In this document: positions 1-13,400 of the stretch, one piece after another
Position numbering within the stretch: the first letter of the stretch is position 1
Layout of the letters: each line of letters begins with the position of its first letter
Source of the DNA: Oscillospiraceae bacterium
Lineage (GTDB): Bacteria; Bacillota; Clostridia; Oscillospirales; Oscillospiraceae
Length of the DNA stretch: 40,891 nucleotides
Reading direction: 5' to 3'
Assembly: GCA_017409645.1 (NCBI GenBank)
Contig: JAFQSI010000099.1
Span: forward strand, 1 to 40,891
Translations under genes and position numbers: made by a program
The notes under the pieces: model-generated
Databases searched by the model: none
The model's input: the letters and a program-made list of their open reading frames with translations, nothing else
Told to the model about the DNA's origin: nothing

Positions 1-713
1 CCGTGGATGCCGGTATTCAGGGAGCCGTCCGTCTTGTACATGCCGTCCTGCATGGCGAGGGATGCAAAATAAACGGTGTTCTCTCCGGCGGCAACCGACA
101 CAGCACAGGTCGCCCTGGCGCTGGGGTTGTCCTCGCTGATGGCGGTGATGGCGGTGCTTCCGGCTCCCACAGCCGTCACCAGTCCATTGTCAACGGTGGC
201 GACGGATTCGTTCTCCGACTCCCATCGGATCGCCGTGTTGGTGGCATTGGACGGGGATACCATGCAGGCCAGCATCATCGTCCCGCCGCTGTTCAGCTCG
301 ATACTGGAGTAGTCCAGAGAGATGGATTCCACGCCGATCACCTCGATATCATTGCTGATCGTTTCCACGGTCAGGCCAAGATTCTCCCCAGAATCACTAC
401 TACCAGCAGGCAGCTCCACCACCACGGGAGGGGGAGTCGGCGCGCCGCTCACGCTGGGCCGGAAGGCGATCTGCATCGTCGTGTCACTGGGCTGTGTCAC
501 CACCGGCGTGTAGTACAGCCCCGCCTCCTGCGTCCAGGTGTAAACCCCGTTCTCGGCCTTGGTGCATTTGTACAGCGCCCCCGTGGCGGTGTCCATGTAC
601 AGACAGCCCACCGCACCCACCGTGGCCGTGGTGGGCTTCCCCTCGCCCGTCAGGCAGGGGATCTCCTTGGACGGCCCGCTGCCAAACAGGTCCCGCCCCT
701 CCAAAAATTCCAT
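1..713 (-). CDS. Tail fibre / receptor-binding type protein with bacterial Ig-like domain (partial)
   Basis: The gene starts with ATG at 713 behind AAGGAGG (7-nt spacing) and stays open to the window edge, so the C-terminus is missing. The N-terminal part (MEFLEGRDLFGSG) continues into a segment with a carbohydrate- or collagen-like linker rich in Pro and Thr. Around residues 125-215 there is a BIG2-type Ig-like fold signature: VESISLDYSSIELNSGGT, later WESENESVATVDNGLVTAVGAGSTAITA. Such domains are common in phage fibres and surface adhesins and bind glycans. It follows the BppU-like gene by 12 nt in the same direction, which supports a role as a fibre or receptor-binding component. The exact function is inferred from domain and place only. 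Confidence 0.75.
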   Translation of the reverse strand, partial: MEFLEGRDLFGSGPSKEIPCLTGEGKPTTATVGAVGCLYMDTATGALYKCTKAENGVYTWTQEAGLYYTPVVTQPSDTTMQIAFRPSVSGAPTPPPVVVELPAGSSDSGENLGLTVETISNDIEVIGVESISLDYSSIELNSGGTMMLACMVSPSNATNTAIRWESENESVATVDNGLVTAVGAGSTAITAISEDNPSARATCAVSVAAGENTVYFASLAMQDGMYKTDGSLNTGIH

Positions 714-725
714 ACTCGTTCCTCC

Positions 726-1400
726 TTATGCGATGATCTGGATGCCATCCACCACTGTTACAGTCACGGCCCCGGCGGCAGCGGTCACGACCTGGATCCC
801 GTCCACGACGCTGACGGTCGCCTTCACGCCGCCCCCGCCGGAGGCTGCCGCCTTCCTGGCCTCCTCGGCAGCCTGCTTCGCCTCATCGCGGGCCGTCTCC
901 GCCCGCTCCGCCGCCTGGATGGCAGCATCCCGAATCGGCTCCAGCCCCGCCTGCACATCCGTCAGATCCCGGATCAGCTCCGTGCCCTTGCTCACCATCT
1001 CCGTCAGAGCGGTGTACTCCGGTGAGCTGTCGGGCACATCCCCATCCTGGTACTCCGTGTCGTCCACCAGCAGCTCGAACCTCGGAGAAGTCAGCAGATG
1101 ATTCTGGGCATCATACAGCCGGATTTCGCAGACCGCCAGACCCACCACATTCGTGGTCTGCCCGGTGAAGTCGTAGGTGACGGTACAGCCGTCGATATCG
1201 GCAGCATTGAAGCAGGGGTTCCCGTCAGATTTCCGGGCGTAGAACACCGCCGTCACGCCCTCACCGGGGATGTAGGGCCGTCCCCGGTTGGTCAGGCTCA
1301 CCACCAGCCGCCGGGCACTGTCGCCCCGCTTGGCCTTAATCAGCACCCCGGAGTCGATTTTCTGCACATCCAGGGTGATGTAAGTCAAAGCCCGTTCCAT
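726..1400 (-). CDS. BppU-family phage baseplate upper / fibre-anchoring protein
   Basis: This 224-residue protein starts at the ATG at 1400, because AAGGAGGGATGCGAT lies directly before it; an in-frame upstream ATG at 1436 has no ribosome site. Residues 1-115 (MERALTYITLDVQKID...) match the N-terminal domain of BppU-type proteins, which join fibres to the virion. A charged Ala/Glu/Arg coiled coil (IQAAERAETARDEAKQAAEEARK) follows, then a glycine stretch. The tail carries two near-copies of a short beta motif (VSVVDGIQVV and VTVVDGIQII). It sits between the giant ejected protein and the fibre gene. In podovirus-like phages this family likely anchors side fibres. Confidence 0.75.
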   Translation of the reverse strand: MERALTYITLDVQKIDSGVLIKAKRGDSARRLVVSLTNRGRPYIPGEGVTAVFYARKSDGNPCFNAADIDGCTVTYDFTGQTTNVVGLAVCEIRLYDAQNHLLTSPRFELLVDDTEYQDGDVPDSSPEYTALTEMVSKGTELIRDLTDVQAGLEPIRDAAIQAAERAETARDEAKQAAEEARKAAASGGGGVKATVSVVDGIQVVTAAAGAVTVTVVDGIQIIA

Positions 1401-1442
1401 ATCGCATCCCTCCTTTTCATCGTTTGCCCCAAGCATAGCAAA

Positions 1443-1473
1443 ACCGCGCCGGGATTCTCTATCCCGACGCGGT
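1443..1473 (-). terminator. Hairpin after the giant gene, probable terminator, with TCTCTA loop
   Basis: A 12-position stem with one C/A mismatch (ACCGCG-C-CGGGA against TCCCG-A-CGCGGT) closes a 7-nt TTCTCTA loop. Four T residues follow on the minus strand. It lies just after the giant gene's stop at 1484. It is also one of three hairpins in the late region that share the loop sequence TCTCTAT followed by CCCG. Confidence 0.55.
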
Positions 1474-1483
1474 CGCTGTTTAC

Positions 1484-4400
1484 TTAATGCCAGGGGGCCT
1501 CGCCGATGGTGCTTGCCGCCCAGCCTTCGCTGTAGTACAGCGCATCCTTCTGCTCATCAGAGATGGGCAGGGAGTCGATAACCTCCATGCGCCGCTGCTT
1601 CTTGCCTTCGCCGGTAATGCCCTTGACCTGGCTGCGGTAGGATACATAGTCCTCAATACCGATGCCGGTGTCCTGGATGTCGCTGTAATACTTGTCGATC
1701 CAGGAATCGTCAGCGGTCAAACCGGGGTTGTCCTTCTGGAACTCCCAGTATCGAACAGCCTGTTCGGCCTCCTCCTGGGACTCGCCGCCGTACTCCCGGC
1801 GCATCCGCGCAGCTTCGGTGGCGGTGATTTCGCCATCCATGAACGCATCCCGGATATCAGTGTAGGCAATGCCGGTGTCCACTTCGCTCATCCACCTGCG
1901 CACGGTGTCCTGCGCAGCATCACGATCCCGGTCACCATACCGAACCAAAAGACTCTGCGCCTCAGATTCTGTAATAGCCCCATCGGACAGCCAGTCTCCC
2001 ACGATTTCCCGGATCTGCTCCCGGATATCCTTCTCCTTGACTCCGTGGGTGGTCAGCTCGTCCATGGCTTCGGAGATATCCTCCCCGTTCGCCATAGCCT
2101 GGGCCAGAGCATCATACTTGCTCCAATCGGAGCCGCCCTCCCAGCCCCGGAGCTTCCAGTAGGCCTCGTTTTCGTCCTCGGCCTTGCCCAGCTCCATGAG
2201 CTTGGTGATCGCCTCGTCCTCGTCCACGTAGCCGCTCAGGAACGCATCCCGCAGGGCATCGGCGGGCTTCTGCTCATAGGTCTTGATCTTATCCAGGTCG
2301 ATGGTCAGGCTCGGAGCCATCCGCCCCACGATCCAGTTCCATGCGCTCAATGCGTTGTTGTACAGGTCTGCAATCTCACGGGTGGGAGTCGCCAGGGGAA
2401 CGCCGGTCAGCCCGGAGGCCCCCTGCAGGTACTTGCGGATGGAGCCGTACCATGTGTAGCCGGTATTCTGCCCCTTGAGCTTCTTCATCAGAATCCCGGT
2501 GGCATCCACGGTGTACTCTGCCACATCGCCCAGGGGCAGGGTGGAGAGCTGGAGCCACACATCTTCGCCCCTGGCCTTGGCGACCACGGCAGAGAAGATG
2601 GTGCCGATCTCCTTGATGACGGGCAGCTTCTCGACGGGGTTCAGCTCCTCGCCGATGTTCTCCCACAGGCCCTCCAGGAACTTTTCCCCGAAGGTCTGGT
2701 ACTCGTCGTCGTCCCGCCACGCATCAATGAGACTCTGGAGAACGCCGGTCATCACCGCCGTCACGCCGTACACATAGGCCAGCCGCCCCAGTTTGCCGCC
2801 GTGCTTCCGCCACGCGGTCTGGAAACTGCCGCCCTTGCGGCCGGCCTCGGCCTTGATCCGATAAGCCGTCTCCAGGAAGGGACTCACCGCCGTCACAGGC
2901 TCCGACATGAAGGAGCTGGTCAGCCGGGAGTAGAAGCCCTTGTCCCGCATATACTCGGTCTTGGTCAGAATGGAGTCCACCACCTGGGTTCTGTAGATCA
3001 CCCGCTCGAAAAGCTCTGTGGTCTTCGCCAGATTCCCGCCGCACTGGTGGCGGCAGGCGCTCCAGATCGCGCCCCAGGTCTGACGGTCAGCCCATTCCGC
3101 CATAGCCATACCCTTTTCCACATACTTGTCGATGGCGGTGTCATTGTGCTTGATAATCTTACTCAGGCCACGGGACACGTTGACATCGTAGAAGCCCAGG
3201 TCTTTCCATGCCGCAATGCCGGAGTGCTTGAGCATCTCGGCAATGTCTGCCTTGCGCTGGGCGGGGCTTGCCGCCAGACCTCTGGCAATGGCGGTATAGG
3301 GGATCTCCTGGGCCGCCCGGAGGATGGCCAGGGGCTGCTTCGCTACAACGGACAGATTCCATGCCACCTGCGCCCGGTTGTACCGGTGCAGCTGTTTCAT
3401 ACTCCTCCTGTCGTTAGGAGTCCCCTGAGCCTCGGTGCCGTTATAGCCTCGCAGAATGTTTTCGACGAAGGTAATGGCGTAGCCCTTCGCATCCTTCGTC
3501 CCTTCCTTGTGCAGCGGCACGCCGTAAGCCCGGTTCATCCGTTCCCGGACACTGTCCTGGGCAGGCTTGTCATCGGTGGTCTTCCAGGTTTCCCGGTGGT
3601 TGAGCCATTTCAGCGCATCCAGCACCGGCAGGGCCATGGCGTTGTACTGGGCCATATCGCCCATGTGGCCCGTGAACACATCGAAGATGGAGTAGAGCAT
3701 GACCCGGTTGTTGGCGTTGGGGGTCAGCTTCTTGGTGAAGCTCATGTTCAGCAGCGCGTACAGATCGGACCCGTCGGGCTTGTCAACCTGCGAGGGGCGG
3801 AGCATATTGTCCGTGGAGATAGGGAAATAATGCTCCTCGGTGAATTGCCGCTCACCGAACCGCTTGACGGTGACGGCATTGCCCCATTCGCCGCCCTGCT
3901 CGCTCATAAACTTCTGCAGCTTGTCGGCAACGGCCCGCTGCCGCTTGGTCAGCCGGTCGCAAATGTCCTGGATGTCCTCCATGGTCAGATGCTGCGCCTC
4001 GGTATCCGTGCCCTGGATGTTGGCTCCACGGATGCCGCCGCCCAGCAGATGGGGCAGAGCCTGTTCACGCTTGCTCAGGCAGTACAGGCTCATCATCTGG
4101 GCCACGGTCAGCCGGATGCTGCCGCCGCTGGGAAGCCTGACCCGCTTGATCTCCTTCTCCCAGGCGTTGACCTCCTCGGCCTTGTACGCCTTGTCGGAGA
4201 ACTTCTTGATGGCCTGGGTGTTCCATGCAAGCTGTGCCTGACCCCGGCGCAGACCGTCGTAGATGGCCACGCCGCCCTTGCCGAACCGCTCCCAGATGTA
4301 GGCGGGCCGGACATTCTTCCAGTACAGGAACTGGTCAGCCCCGTCCAGGGCGGTGTTCTGGTACTTGCCCATCCTCCCCAGATGGTTCATGGTGTCCTGG

Positions 4401-7400
4401 GCGGCATCGGAGGCAAACTGGAACATGGCGTTGGCGTGGAAGCGGTTGACGGTGGTGATGTGCTGCTTCATCTCCTTGACCAGCTTGTACAGCTCGTGGA
4501 GTTCCTCAGCGGACATCTCACCGCCGTTGATCTTGTACTTGGGCTTGCCCTTCATGGCGATCTCCTGGGTTTTCTCCACCATAGCAGACAGCCGCTTCAC
4601 GAAATCGGGGGCGAGGTCGGCGTACCCGGAGTACAGGCCGCCCACATCCTCAATGTGCCGCTCGTAGGCATCACGAACTGCCTTCATCTTCTTGACAAGC
4701 CGCTCGTCCGCCTTGGTTCCGCCGCTCTTACTGGTCAGGTCGATGGCTTCCAGGAAAGAAGCCACAGGGCCTTTCAGCACATCGGGGATGTGCTTCAGAG
4801 CATTCTTGTTGTCGGGATTCACCAGCCAGTCCCGAAGGGTCTTGACCTCCCTCTGAATGGCTTTGCGATACTTCCGCTGGGCCGCACTCTCGTTGCGCTT
4901 CTGGCGGTACTCCTTGAGAACCGCCTCGTCGTGGTCGGCCTGATCCTTCTGGACGATCTTCCGGGCCTCCTGAAGAACTGCCCGCAGAGCCGTACCCTTC
5001 TCGGCCTCCAGAACCTTGTCGGCGGCGGCTTCGATGGAAGCATCCAGCCGGTGCATCTTCTCCAGAGTCTCGGCGGCGGCCTTGCGGTCCCCACCGGGGC
5101 CGAACTGCTGCTCTTTGTAGAGCTGCCCCAGCTCCTTCCGGTCCTCCTGCAAGGTACGCAGCCGCTCCAGCCGCTCGGAGAAGATGCGGAAGGCATCCTG
5201 CCCGGCCTTGTCGAACTTGGCGGGGTCGATCTTCTCCGCCGCCAGCTCCAGCACCTGCCGGTCGGTCAGTGCGATCCGGCGCACCTGGAGCTGGTCGTCC
5301 TGGTAGCTGTCCCGGACGGGGTTGTGTTCCAGCAGATCGGCAAGCAGCTTCTCGCCCGCCTCGCTCTTGGGGATGAAGAAGCGGTCCTGGAAATTGATCC
5401 GCTCCCGGATGATGCCGCTGTAACGCTGGAGCTGCCAGGTGTTCGTCTGCCGGATCTCCAGCCGCCACTCGCCGCTGACCCGGCTGCGGAAGATCTCCGC
5501 CCGCTCGCGGGTCAGTCGGAAGTGTTCCCCCTTCTGCAAGGCCCGGTCCATGACCGTCTTTGCGTCCAGCTTCTCGGTGGTGCGGTCCGTCTGGAACTGC
5601 CGCAGGGTCAGATCGATCTGGGATGCAGGAATCTGTCGGCCCAGGTAGGCCCTGCCGTCTGCGGCAATGAGCCGCTTGACCTTGGTGGTCCCCTCCTGGG
5701 GCAGCTTGTCCCAGATGGGCAGCAGGGCGCCGGTGAGCATATGCAGGGTGTCCTCGTTGTATTCAGGGACCTGCGCAACTTCCTTGTCCCATGCCTTCTG
5801 CCAATCCTTCTTGTCCAGGAGCTTCGCCCGCTTGGCAAGGGTGTTCTCCTGCCAGACGGTGGTGTTTGCATCCCGGTTCGGGCCGACAAGGCGGTACTGC
5901 TTGGTGACCTGCCCCCATTCGGTGGTCTTGTCCGCCATGCGGTATACCGCCCGGACGGAGCCGTTGTCCGTCTCATAGATGCCCACGAAGCCGCTGCGCT
6001 GGGTTTCGGCCTCTGCCACGGTGGTGGTGATCCTGGGCTTGCGGTAGGTCTTGGCCTGGATGTAGTGGGTGGCGGCCCCGCCGTTTCCGTCCTCCCGGAT
6101 GATCTTGTCATCAAGGATCTCGATCTTGTCCGCCTTGACATTCTCCATGCCGGTGTCCAGAGTGCCCGCCTGGATGGCGGCCTCCAGCTCCATTTCATAG
6201 ATGGAGGTAAAGGCATCAAAGACGGTGTTCTGCTCGTCCACCTCCAGAGCCAGGATGCGGTTTAGGAAGGTGCTGATATCCCGTGCAGTGTTCTCGTCCA
6301 TCTTGAAGGAGCCGTAATCATCGGTGAACTTCTCCTTCAGGCCCAGCCGGTCCAGGGTTTTCATGCCGTCGATGCCTTTGATGCGGTTGCTGCCCAGCCG
6401 CTTGTAGAACTCCCGCAGGGAGTCCCTGGCCAGATCGGTTTCCAGATTGTCCTTGGCCCCGAACATCCCGGAGCCGGTGTCTCTCTGGCCCTTGGTCAGA
6501 GCGCCCAGCTGGTCCAGGCGGCGGGCGATGGTGGAGGTGAACCGCTTCTGACCCTTGATGTTGGTGGTGACCAGCTTGTAGATGGGGGCGGATGCCTCGT
6601 TGGAGCGGTGGGTCCGTCCGAAGCCCTGAACCGCATTGGAGGCAGACCATCCGGGCTGAAGGACATAGTGGATTCTCTGCTGCTGGTTTTTCTCGCTCCG
6701 GTCGGCGTGGTAGCTCTTGCCGGTGCCGCCGGCATCGGAGAAGACCAAAATGCGCTTCTTGCCGTCCTGGAACGCCTGGACATCGGCGGTGCGGCTGTTC
6801 AGGGTGCGCCGCTCCTCCACCCGCTTGTAGCTGCCGTCCGGCTGCCGCTTGGGCACCACCCGGCGGCTGCGGCCGGTGTTCTCGGCCACCATCTCCGTGC
6901 CGAAGGCATCAAAGAGCATCTCCATGGGGCCGTCAGGGATGGCCATGGATTTGACCTGCTCGATCAGCGTCTCCCGCATGGCGACGGCCTGACGGCTGAT
7001 GATGGGCTGCCCCTTGCTGTCGAGGGCGGGGCGGGATCTGGTGTGCCCCTCCTCGTCGGTGTACTCCTCAAACTCCTGCACGGGGAAGCAGGTTTCGAGA
7101 TACCCGATCAGACTCTCTCTGGGAGTCAGATCCAGGTCATCCAGCTCCAGATTCTCGGCCTTGGCCTGGGCCAGTGCCTTGCTCTGCTGGGCCTCGTTGG
7201 TGTTGACGATCTGCAGCACGCAGCTTCTCCCGGCTGCCAGTTCCCGGCGCATATCCGCAATGACGGAGGGCATACTCATGGAGGTCAGAGCCTGGTTATA
7301 AAACCGCTGCATGGAGCTGTAGAACTGGCCCAGAGCCAGCTGCCGTGCATGGGAGTTGTTCTTGCCGCCGGTCAGCTCCAGAGCCTTGTGGGCATTCTGC

Positions 7401-10400
7401 ATGACGGTCTGCCAGGCGGAACTCATGGTGTTGTAGATGATGGTCTGATTCTCATCCAGGGTATGCTCGATGGTGTCGTAGGCCACACCCTGGTAGCTGA
7501 TGGAGCGGGCCACATAGGAACCCATGGCCTTCATGTCCCGGACCACCAGCTCCATAGCGGACAGGCCGGAGGAGCCGATCTTGGAGATGAAGTCCTGGGC
7601 GTTGGCGAAGGCTGTCCCCTTGCCCCACAGGCCCAGCCGCTCGGCGTAGGCCAGGTTGTCCACCTCCGTGGCGGCGGTGGCGGAGACATAGACGATCCTC
7701 GCCTTGGGAAGCTTTCGCTGAAGCTCCACACCGGCCTTCGCCATCTCGGAGCCCTTGGCCTTGCCGAACTTGCCCTTCTTGCCGTAGAGGTTGCCCATGT
7801 TGTGGGCCTCGTCGAAGGCGATCACGCCGTCGAAGTCCTCACCAAGCCAGGAAACGATCTGATCCAGACGGGTCACATTGTTCTTGCCGGAGCGGAGCAT
7901 GGGGTAGGTGGTGAACAGGATGCCGCTGTCGGCGGCGATGGAGGCCCCCAGCTTGGTCTTGCCGTGGTTCAGCACCTCGTCCTTGCTCCGGCCCGTGGTT
8001 CCCGTCCAGTCACGGGTGGCATCGTTGTACAGGTCGCCGTTCTTGGAAACCCACACGGCCTTGGTGCGGCCCTGCATGAAGTTGTCCAGGATGATACCGG
8101 CGATCTGGCGGCCCTTGCCCACGCCGGTGCCGTCACCGATGAAGAAGCCCTTGCGGCTGCCGTCGGGGAGCATCTGCTCGTGGGCCTGCCCTGCGTAGGT
8201 GACCGTCACCATCTGGGCATCCGACAGGTTGTTCTTCACAACCTCGGCGGGGAGTTTGGGGGTATAGGTGGCCCTGGGCATGGACACGGCGGACATGGCG
8301 GCGGACTCCACCAGAGTGGCGGGGTGCTTCCTGCCGCCGGGGATGGGCACATCGGGCAGCACGAAGGTGGCGTACACGCCGTCATCCTCCCGCTGCTCCG
8401 GCTCCTCATTCAGTCGTCGTGCGCGCTGGGGCTCAGGTCGAGCAAGCTCACCTGCGACAGCAGGCTCATGGTCTGCTCGATGATCCTGGCGCAGGTCCTG
8501 TCGTACATCCCCTCCGACTTTGCCCCGTCCAGAATCCTGGTGAGGTTTGCGAAGTCCGCCATCGTCGGCGTGATTTCGTACTCCAGAGCCTCCTTCATGA
8601 CTGCGGTCACTGCGCTTTCCGGCACTCCGGGCAGGCTTTCCAGAATCACGGACACGGCCTCCCGGACTTCCGCTCTCGGATACTCCGTTTCGTCCATCAG
8701 ACCGGGCCAGGCTGTCAGCTGCTGCGCCGCTTCCAGAACCAAGTCCTTCCACTGCTTTGCGGTCATTTCTGATCTCCTCCAATACTGCCGGAACCTCCGT
8801 CAGGTCGGTGTGGCTGCCGGTGATGGTCTGCCCAGGCTGGGGGCCTACCTTATCGATCACCACCAGCTGCACGCCCCAGGTGGTTCCGTATTTCTTGTAG
8901 TTGCTGCCGTCAATGGACAAGTTCGCCCGGATGGTGTACTCCTTCCGGACCTTGTCCCAATACTTGCGGTAGTCGGCATCGTTCATGCCCTTGCCCAGGA
9001 TGGCAACCAGACGCCCCCCGTCAGAGAGCCTCTGGAGAGCCTGGTCGATGTGCCGCTCTGCGTTGCTGGTCTTGTTGTGCTTGGTGCGCCCTGCGGTGGA
9101 GGAGAAGGGCGGATTCATCAGCACCAGAGTGGGCTTGATGTTATCGGGCAGCACATTGTCCAGCTGCTCGGCGTTCTCGTTGAATACATGGTCAAAGCCC
9201 ATACTCTTGAGAATACCCAGTCTGCGCTCGCTCAGCTCGTTCACTGCAACCTCGGCTCCCCAGCTCTTGGCGAAGGAGGCGATGCCGCCGATTCCGGCAG
9301 AGGGCTCCAGTACCATCTCACCGGGCTGCACATTCCCGGCCCAGGCCGCCAGATAGGCGATGTTGGGCGGGGTGGAGAACTGCTGGAAGTCCTGCTGCTC
9401 CTGGGTCCGCACCGTCTGGGTGGGCAGGGTCCGCAGAAGCACCTCCAGCTTCCGCACGGACTGCTGCGCCTTGAGGGCATCGCCGTTCATATCCTTTGCG
9501 AAGGTAAGCAGGTGCTTGTTCACAGCCAGCTCCAGGGCATCATAGGCATCCTTGCGGTTGTAAGCCCCCTCACCCTGGGTGCCGCCAAAAGCCCGGTCTG
9601 CCAGAGCGTAGAGGGCCATGGAGTCAATGACCCGATCCTTGCTCAGATACTCAGACAGAATGGCATTCGCCAGTTTCTCAGAAGGGGTATCGCCCTCCAT
9701 CTCCTGCGCAGCAGGGGAAGACCCCTTGGTCTTGGGAGCGTCCTTGTCATAGGCCTCCAATTTCCTCAGAACCCGCACCATATCCTTGACGACATCCTCC
9801 CGCTTTTCCGAGAGGTTGGTGCGGTACACTCGCTCGCCTACCTCAACGGGGTTCTTGCTCTTGTATTCATGGAGCGTTCCCCGGTAGAAGAAAAGTCTGT
9901 CATCGTAATTGACCGGCTGGATGTTGGCCTCGTATGCACCGAGGTCAATCGGGCCGTAGTGCATATCATCGCTGAGCTGATACTCAGCCCAGCCGTAGGG
10001 GTCGGCATCAAAGTCAGGTTCCACAGGCCTCTGCTCCTGCTTGGGCGCAGCCTCCACGGGTTCCTCGGCCTTAAGAGTCTCCTCGGCCTTGTAGACCTCC
10101 CGCAGGAAATCGGCAACGGCTCCGGGATCAACCTCAACGTTGCCGTACCACGCCTTCTTCTTGGGTGCCCACTTGAACCCCAGTGCTTTCAAAGCATCCC
10201 GAATCGCCGCATCGGGCTTGCCGGAAAAGGTGACATACACCGTCCCGCCCTTGGTGCTTTCGATGGTAAAGCGGTCATCGGTGATGGTCTGAGGCTCCTG
10301 CTTGGGCGTTTCCGTCTTCTGGGCCTTGGGCTGCACCGCCTTTCCGAAGGACTTCATCTTTCCGGGCTTCTTGTCGGTGATATTCTTTTCATCCACCTTC

Positions 10401-13400
10401 ATGCCCATCAGCACGCCCACCAGCTCGCCGGTAGTGGGATCAGCCGCCTGGAACGCCGAACCGCCGCCCAGCTTCTTGTAGGTAAGCGTGTTGCCGTCCA
10501 GATAGCGCAGCAGGTCGTAGTTGCAGAAGATCTTCCCGTCGGGAGTATCAAACTCAGCGACTCTCGTTTTCCCGTTGTTCCCGATCATGGGCTGCTCCGT
10601 CAGGGGCTTACCCTTGCCGCTAAAGGAGTCAAACTGCTCGGTGGTCATCAGCCGCTTCGTGTACCCGTCAAAACCGGGCCAATTGACAAGCCGCTCGTCG
10701 ATCCGGAAGATGAGGAACCCGCTTCCTGCGTAAACGGCATCGCCGTCCTTGCCCTTGATGGTCAGAACCGACATGGGGTGCTTGCTGCCGAATTTGTTGT
10801 TGTACTTACGCAGGCCGTCGGGAATGGTCCTGCCAAGCTCTCCCCAATCAGGCTTGGGAGTTTCTTCGGCTGCGGCATCAGGGCCCTCGTCGGCCTCCTC
10901 CGCTTCCTCGGTGACAACCTCGGCGGCAGGAACCTCCTCGCCCATGACGGTAGCCTGATAAGCCTCCACAGCCTCCCCGGCCGCCCGGCTAAACAGCTGC
11001 ACGATCTCCTCGGCGTACTCCAGCGCATCGCCCACCTGCCGCTTGAGGGCCACAGCTTCCCGGCTGTTGTTCCCGGTCAGCTTCTTCCAGTGGGCTTTCA
11101 GCTCGGAGACAAAGGCCTCCAGCCGCTCCTTGAGCTTGTCAAAGAGGGACTTGTGCTTCTGGGCCAGAGTCTGCACGAACTGACTTTCGGGCAGAATGTC
11201 CGTCAAAGCCTCCGCCACGACCTCCCGGCTGGCCTGGTCAAAGGTAAGGCCCTGCTCCTGCATGGCGATCTCCACCAGTGCCTCCGGGTCAGAGCCATTG
11301 CGCTCCATCTCGGCAAAGACGGCCTCTCTGAGGTCATTATACGCCGTGGGGTTCCACTTTTCAACAAAGTGGACAAATTCATGGGAGAAGGTGCGCATCA
11401 TGGTGTATGCTCCCAGATCTGTGACATCCCAGCCGTTGGTTCCGGCTGTGATATCGATGTAGATGGTGTTCTCTCCGTGGGCGAAGCGGCCCGTCTCCTG
11501 CTCCTGCTTCCCCTTGTACAGCACCACATCCACGCCGGTGACTTCTGCATAAAAGCTCAGGAGCTTATATGCAGATTTCTGGGGGTCGTTGAAGGTCTTA
11601 CTCAGATCCTGGATGGAAACCCCCTGGCCCTTGACCGCACCCCTGCGGCGCACCGTGCCGCCGGTGGCGGCTTTTGCGTTGGCCGTGGCCTTGCCCTGGG
11701 CGGCCAGTCTCGCCGCTCCCTGGCCCAGCAGATACGCCTGCTTGCGCTGATGCTCGGTGATGCCCTGGGTCCGCTGAGAGCTGACGGCCCGCTCCATGGG
11801 GATGCCGCTGTTGCCCAGCTCCCAGGCAGCCCGAACGCCCGCCTCAAAGGCATCCACATCCTGCCCGTCCTCATACAACTCCCGAACGGCCCCGGCCTGA
11901 TTGCCGAAGCCCTCCGCCACCTCCTCCACCGTGCGGGTGGACTGTGCATTTTCTGCACTTTCCTCCACAGCGGGGGCAGAATCGGCAGTTTCCGCGGCGG
12001 GGTTCTCCACATTCTCCACAGCCGCTTCCACAGGCTTGGCTACAGGCTCGGCTGCGTTGGCGGTGTTATCCAACACAGCAGCTGCGTTATCCGCAGCCAA
12101 CTGTTCGGAAATCCCGGACGGTTCAGCCCGGTCGATTCCTTCGGATTCCTCGAAGGGATCCTCTGCAGTGCCGTCCTTATTCCGGGACTCAGCGGCGGCC
12201 GCCTCCCGCTGCCAGGAGCGGTCAAACTGCATATCCTGCAGGACCTTCTTGCCCTCCGCGCTGCGCTCCAAAGCCCTGCGCTCCCGGCGGTTCAGCTCCT
12301 TCCCGGTGAGTGTCTTTGCGATCGCGGCGGTAACCGTGCTGTCCTCTGCGTCCGCCTGCTCCAGCCGCTCCCTGGCCTTCTCAGCAGCAAGGTTGTATCG
12401 CTGTTCGGTTTCATATTCGCTGTATGCCGCCTCCAGATCATTAATCTGCCCGCCGGTCAGCTTCTCAGCTCCCTGGTACTTCTGCGCCAGCTTATGGGGT
12501 TTCGCACCCTCGTCAGCCGCCAGCGCCTGCTCGATCAGTGCCGCATTGGATTCGGGGGTACTGGTGCGGCCGGTCTGCCGATTGGCAAGCGCCACAGGCA
12601 GACCCGTCTGCACCATCATGGAGGTGCTACCGGAGGCCATGCCGCCGACGAAATCGAAGATCGCATCATTGGCATAGTCCATCCATGCCTTCTTTTCTGC
12701 TTCTTCCTTGTCCATGCCCTGGTCCGTGTACTCCTGGACCCGGACGGCAAAGTTGCTCTTGTCGCCCATGATCCAGCGGTCTGCCATCTCGTTGGCAATG
12801 GAGGAGGCCAGTTCCTCACCGCCCTCAAGCAGACCCTGTTTTGCGGCATTGCCCAGCCACCCCTTGAGGGTATAGCGTATGGCATCGCCGCCCTTGAGCA
12901 AATTGTCCAGGGGCAGCTTCTCCGTCAGCACCTCCGCGCCGCCGGAGATCAGACCGTAGAGAATGGCCTGCTCATCGCTGCCGCCCCTGGCCTTGATCTC
13001 CTCCATGCCGGAGGATGCACCCTGGCCGAAGAAGGTGGCCAAGGTCGCACCGGAGCCGATGGTGTTGCCCAGAACCAGGCTCTGCAACGCACTGTTGGCC
13101 AGACTGTACGCATCTCCCCAGCCCCTGCCGCCGATGATGGGGATGCCCTCATCCAGCGTACCGTACTTTTCGTTCAAATCCTCCGCCACGGCGCCGGAAA
13201 GCGTGCGGGAGATCGCCCCGGGAGTCACGCTGCTCCGCTGGGAGATATGACCGTCGTCCAGATAGTCCAGCCCCTTGCCCAACGTATCCAAAAGTCCAAG
13301 CGGAGCGGTGGCGACACTCGCAGCAGTTGCCAGAACGGGGTGCTTTTCGGCGAAGTTCTTGTATGGGATCTCCCTCTCAGCCAATCTCTCGGCAGCGAGA

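Noticed and set aside
1487..6265. A 1592-codon plus-strand open frame antisense to the giant gene
   Set aside because: It is a codon-bias shadow: long antisense frames are expected opposite GC-rich genes. It has no ribosome site, and its sequence is Leu/Gly/Val/His-rich without any domain.
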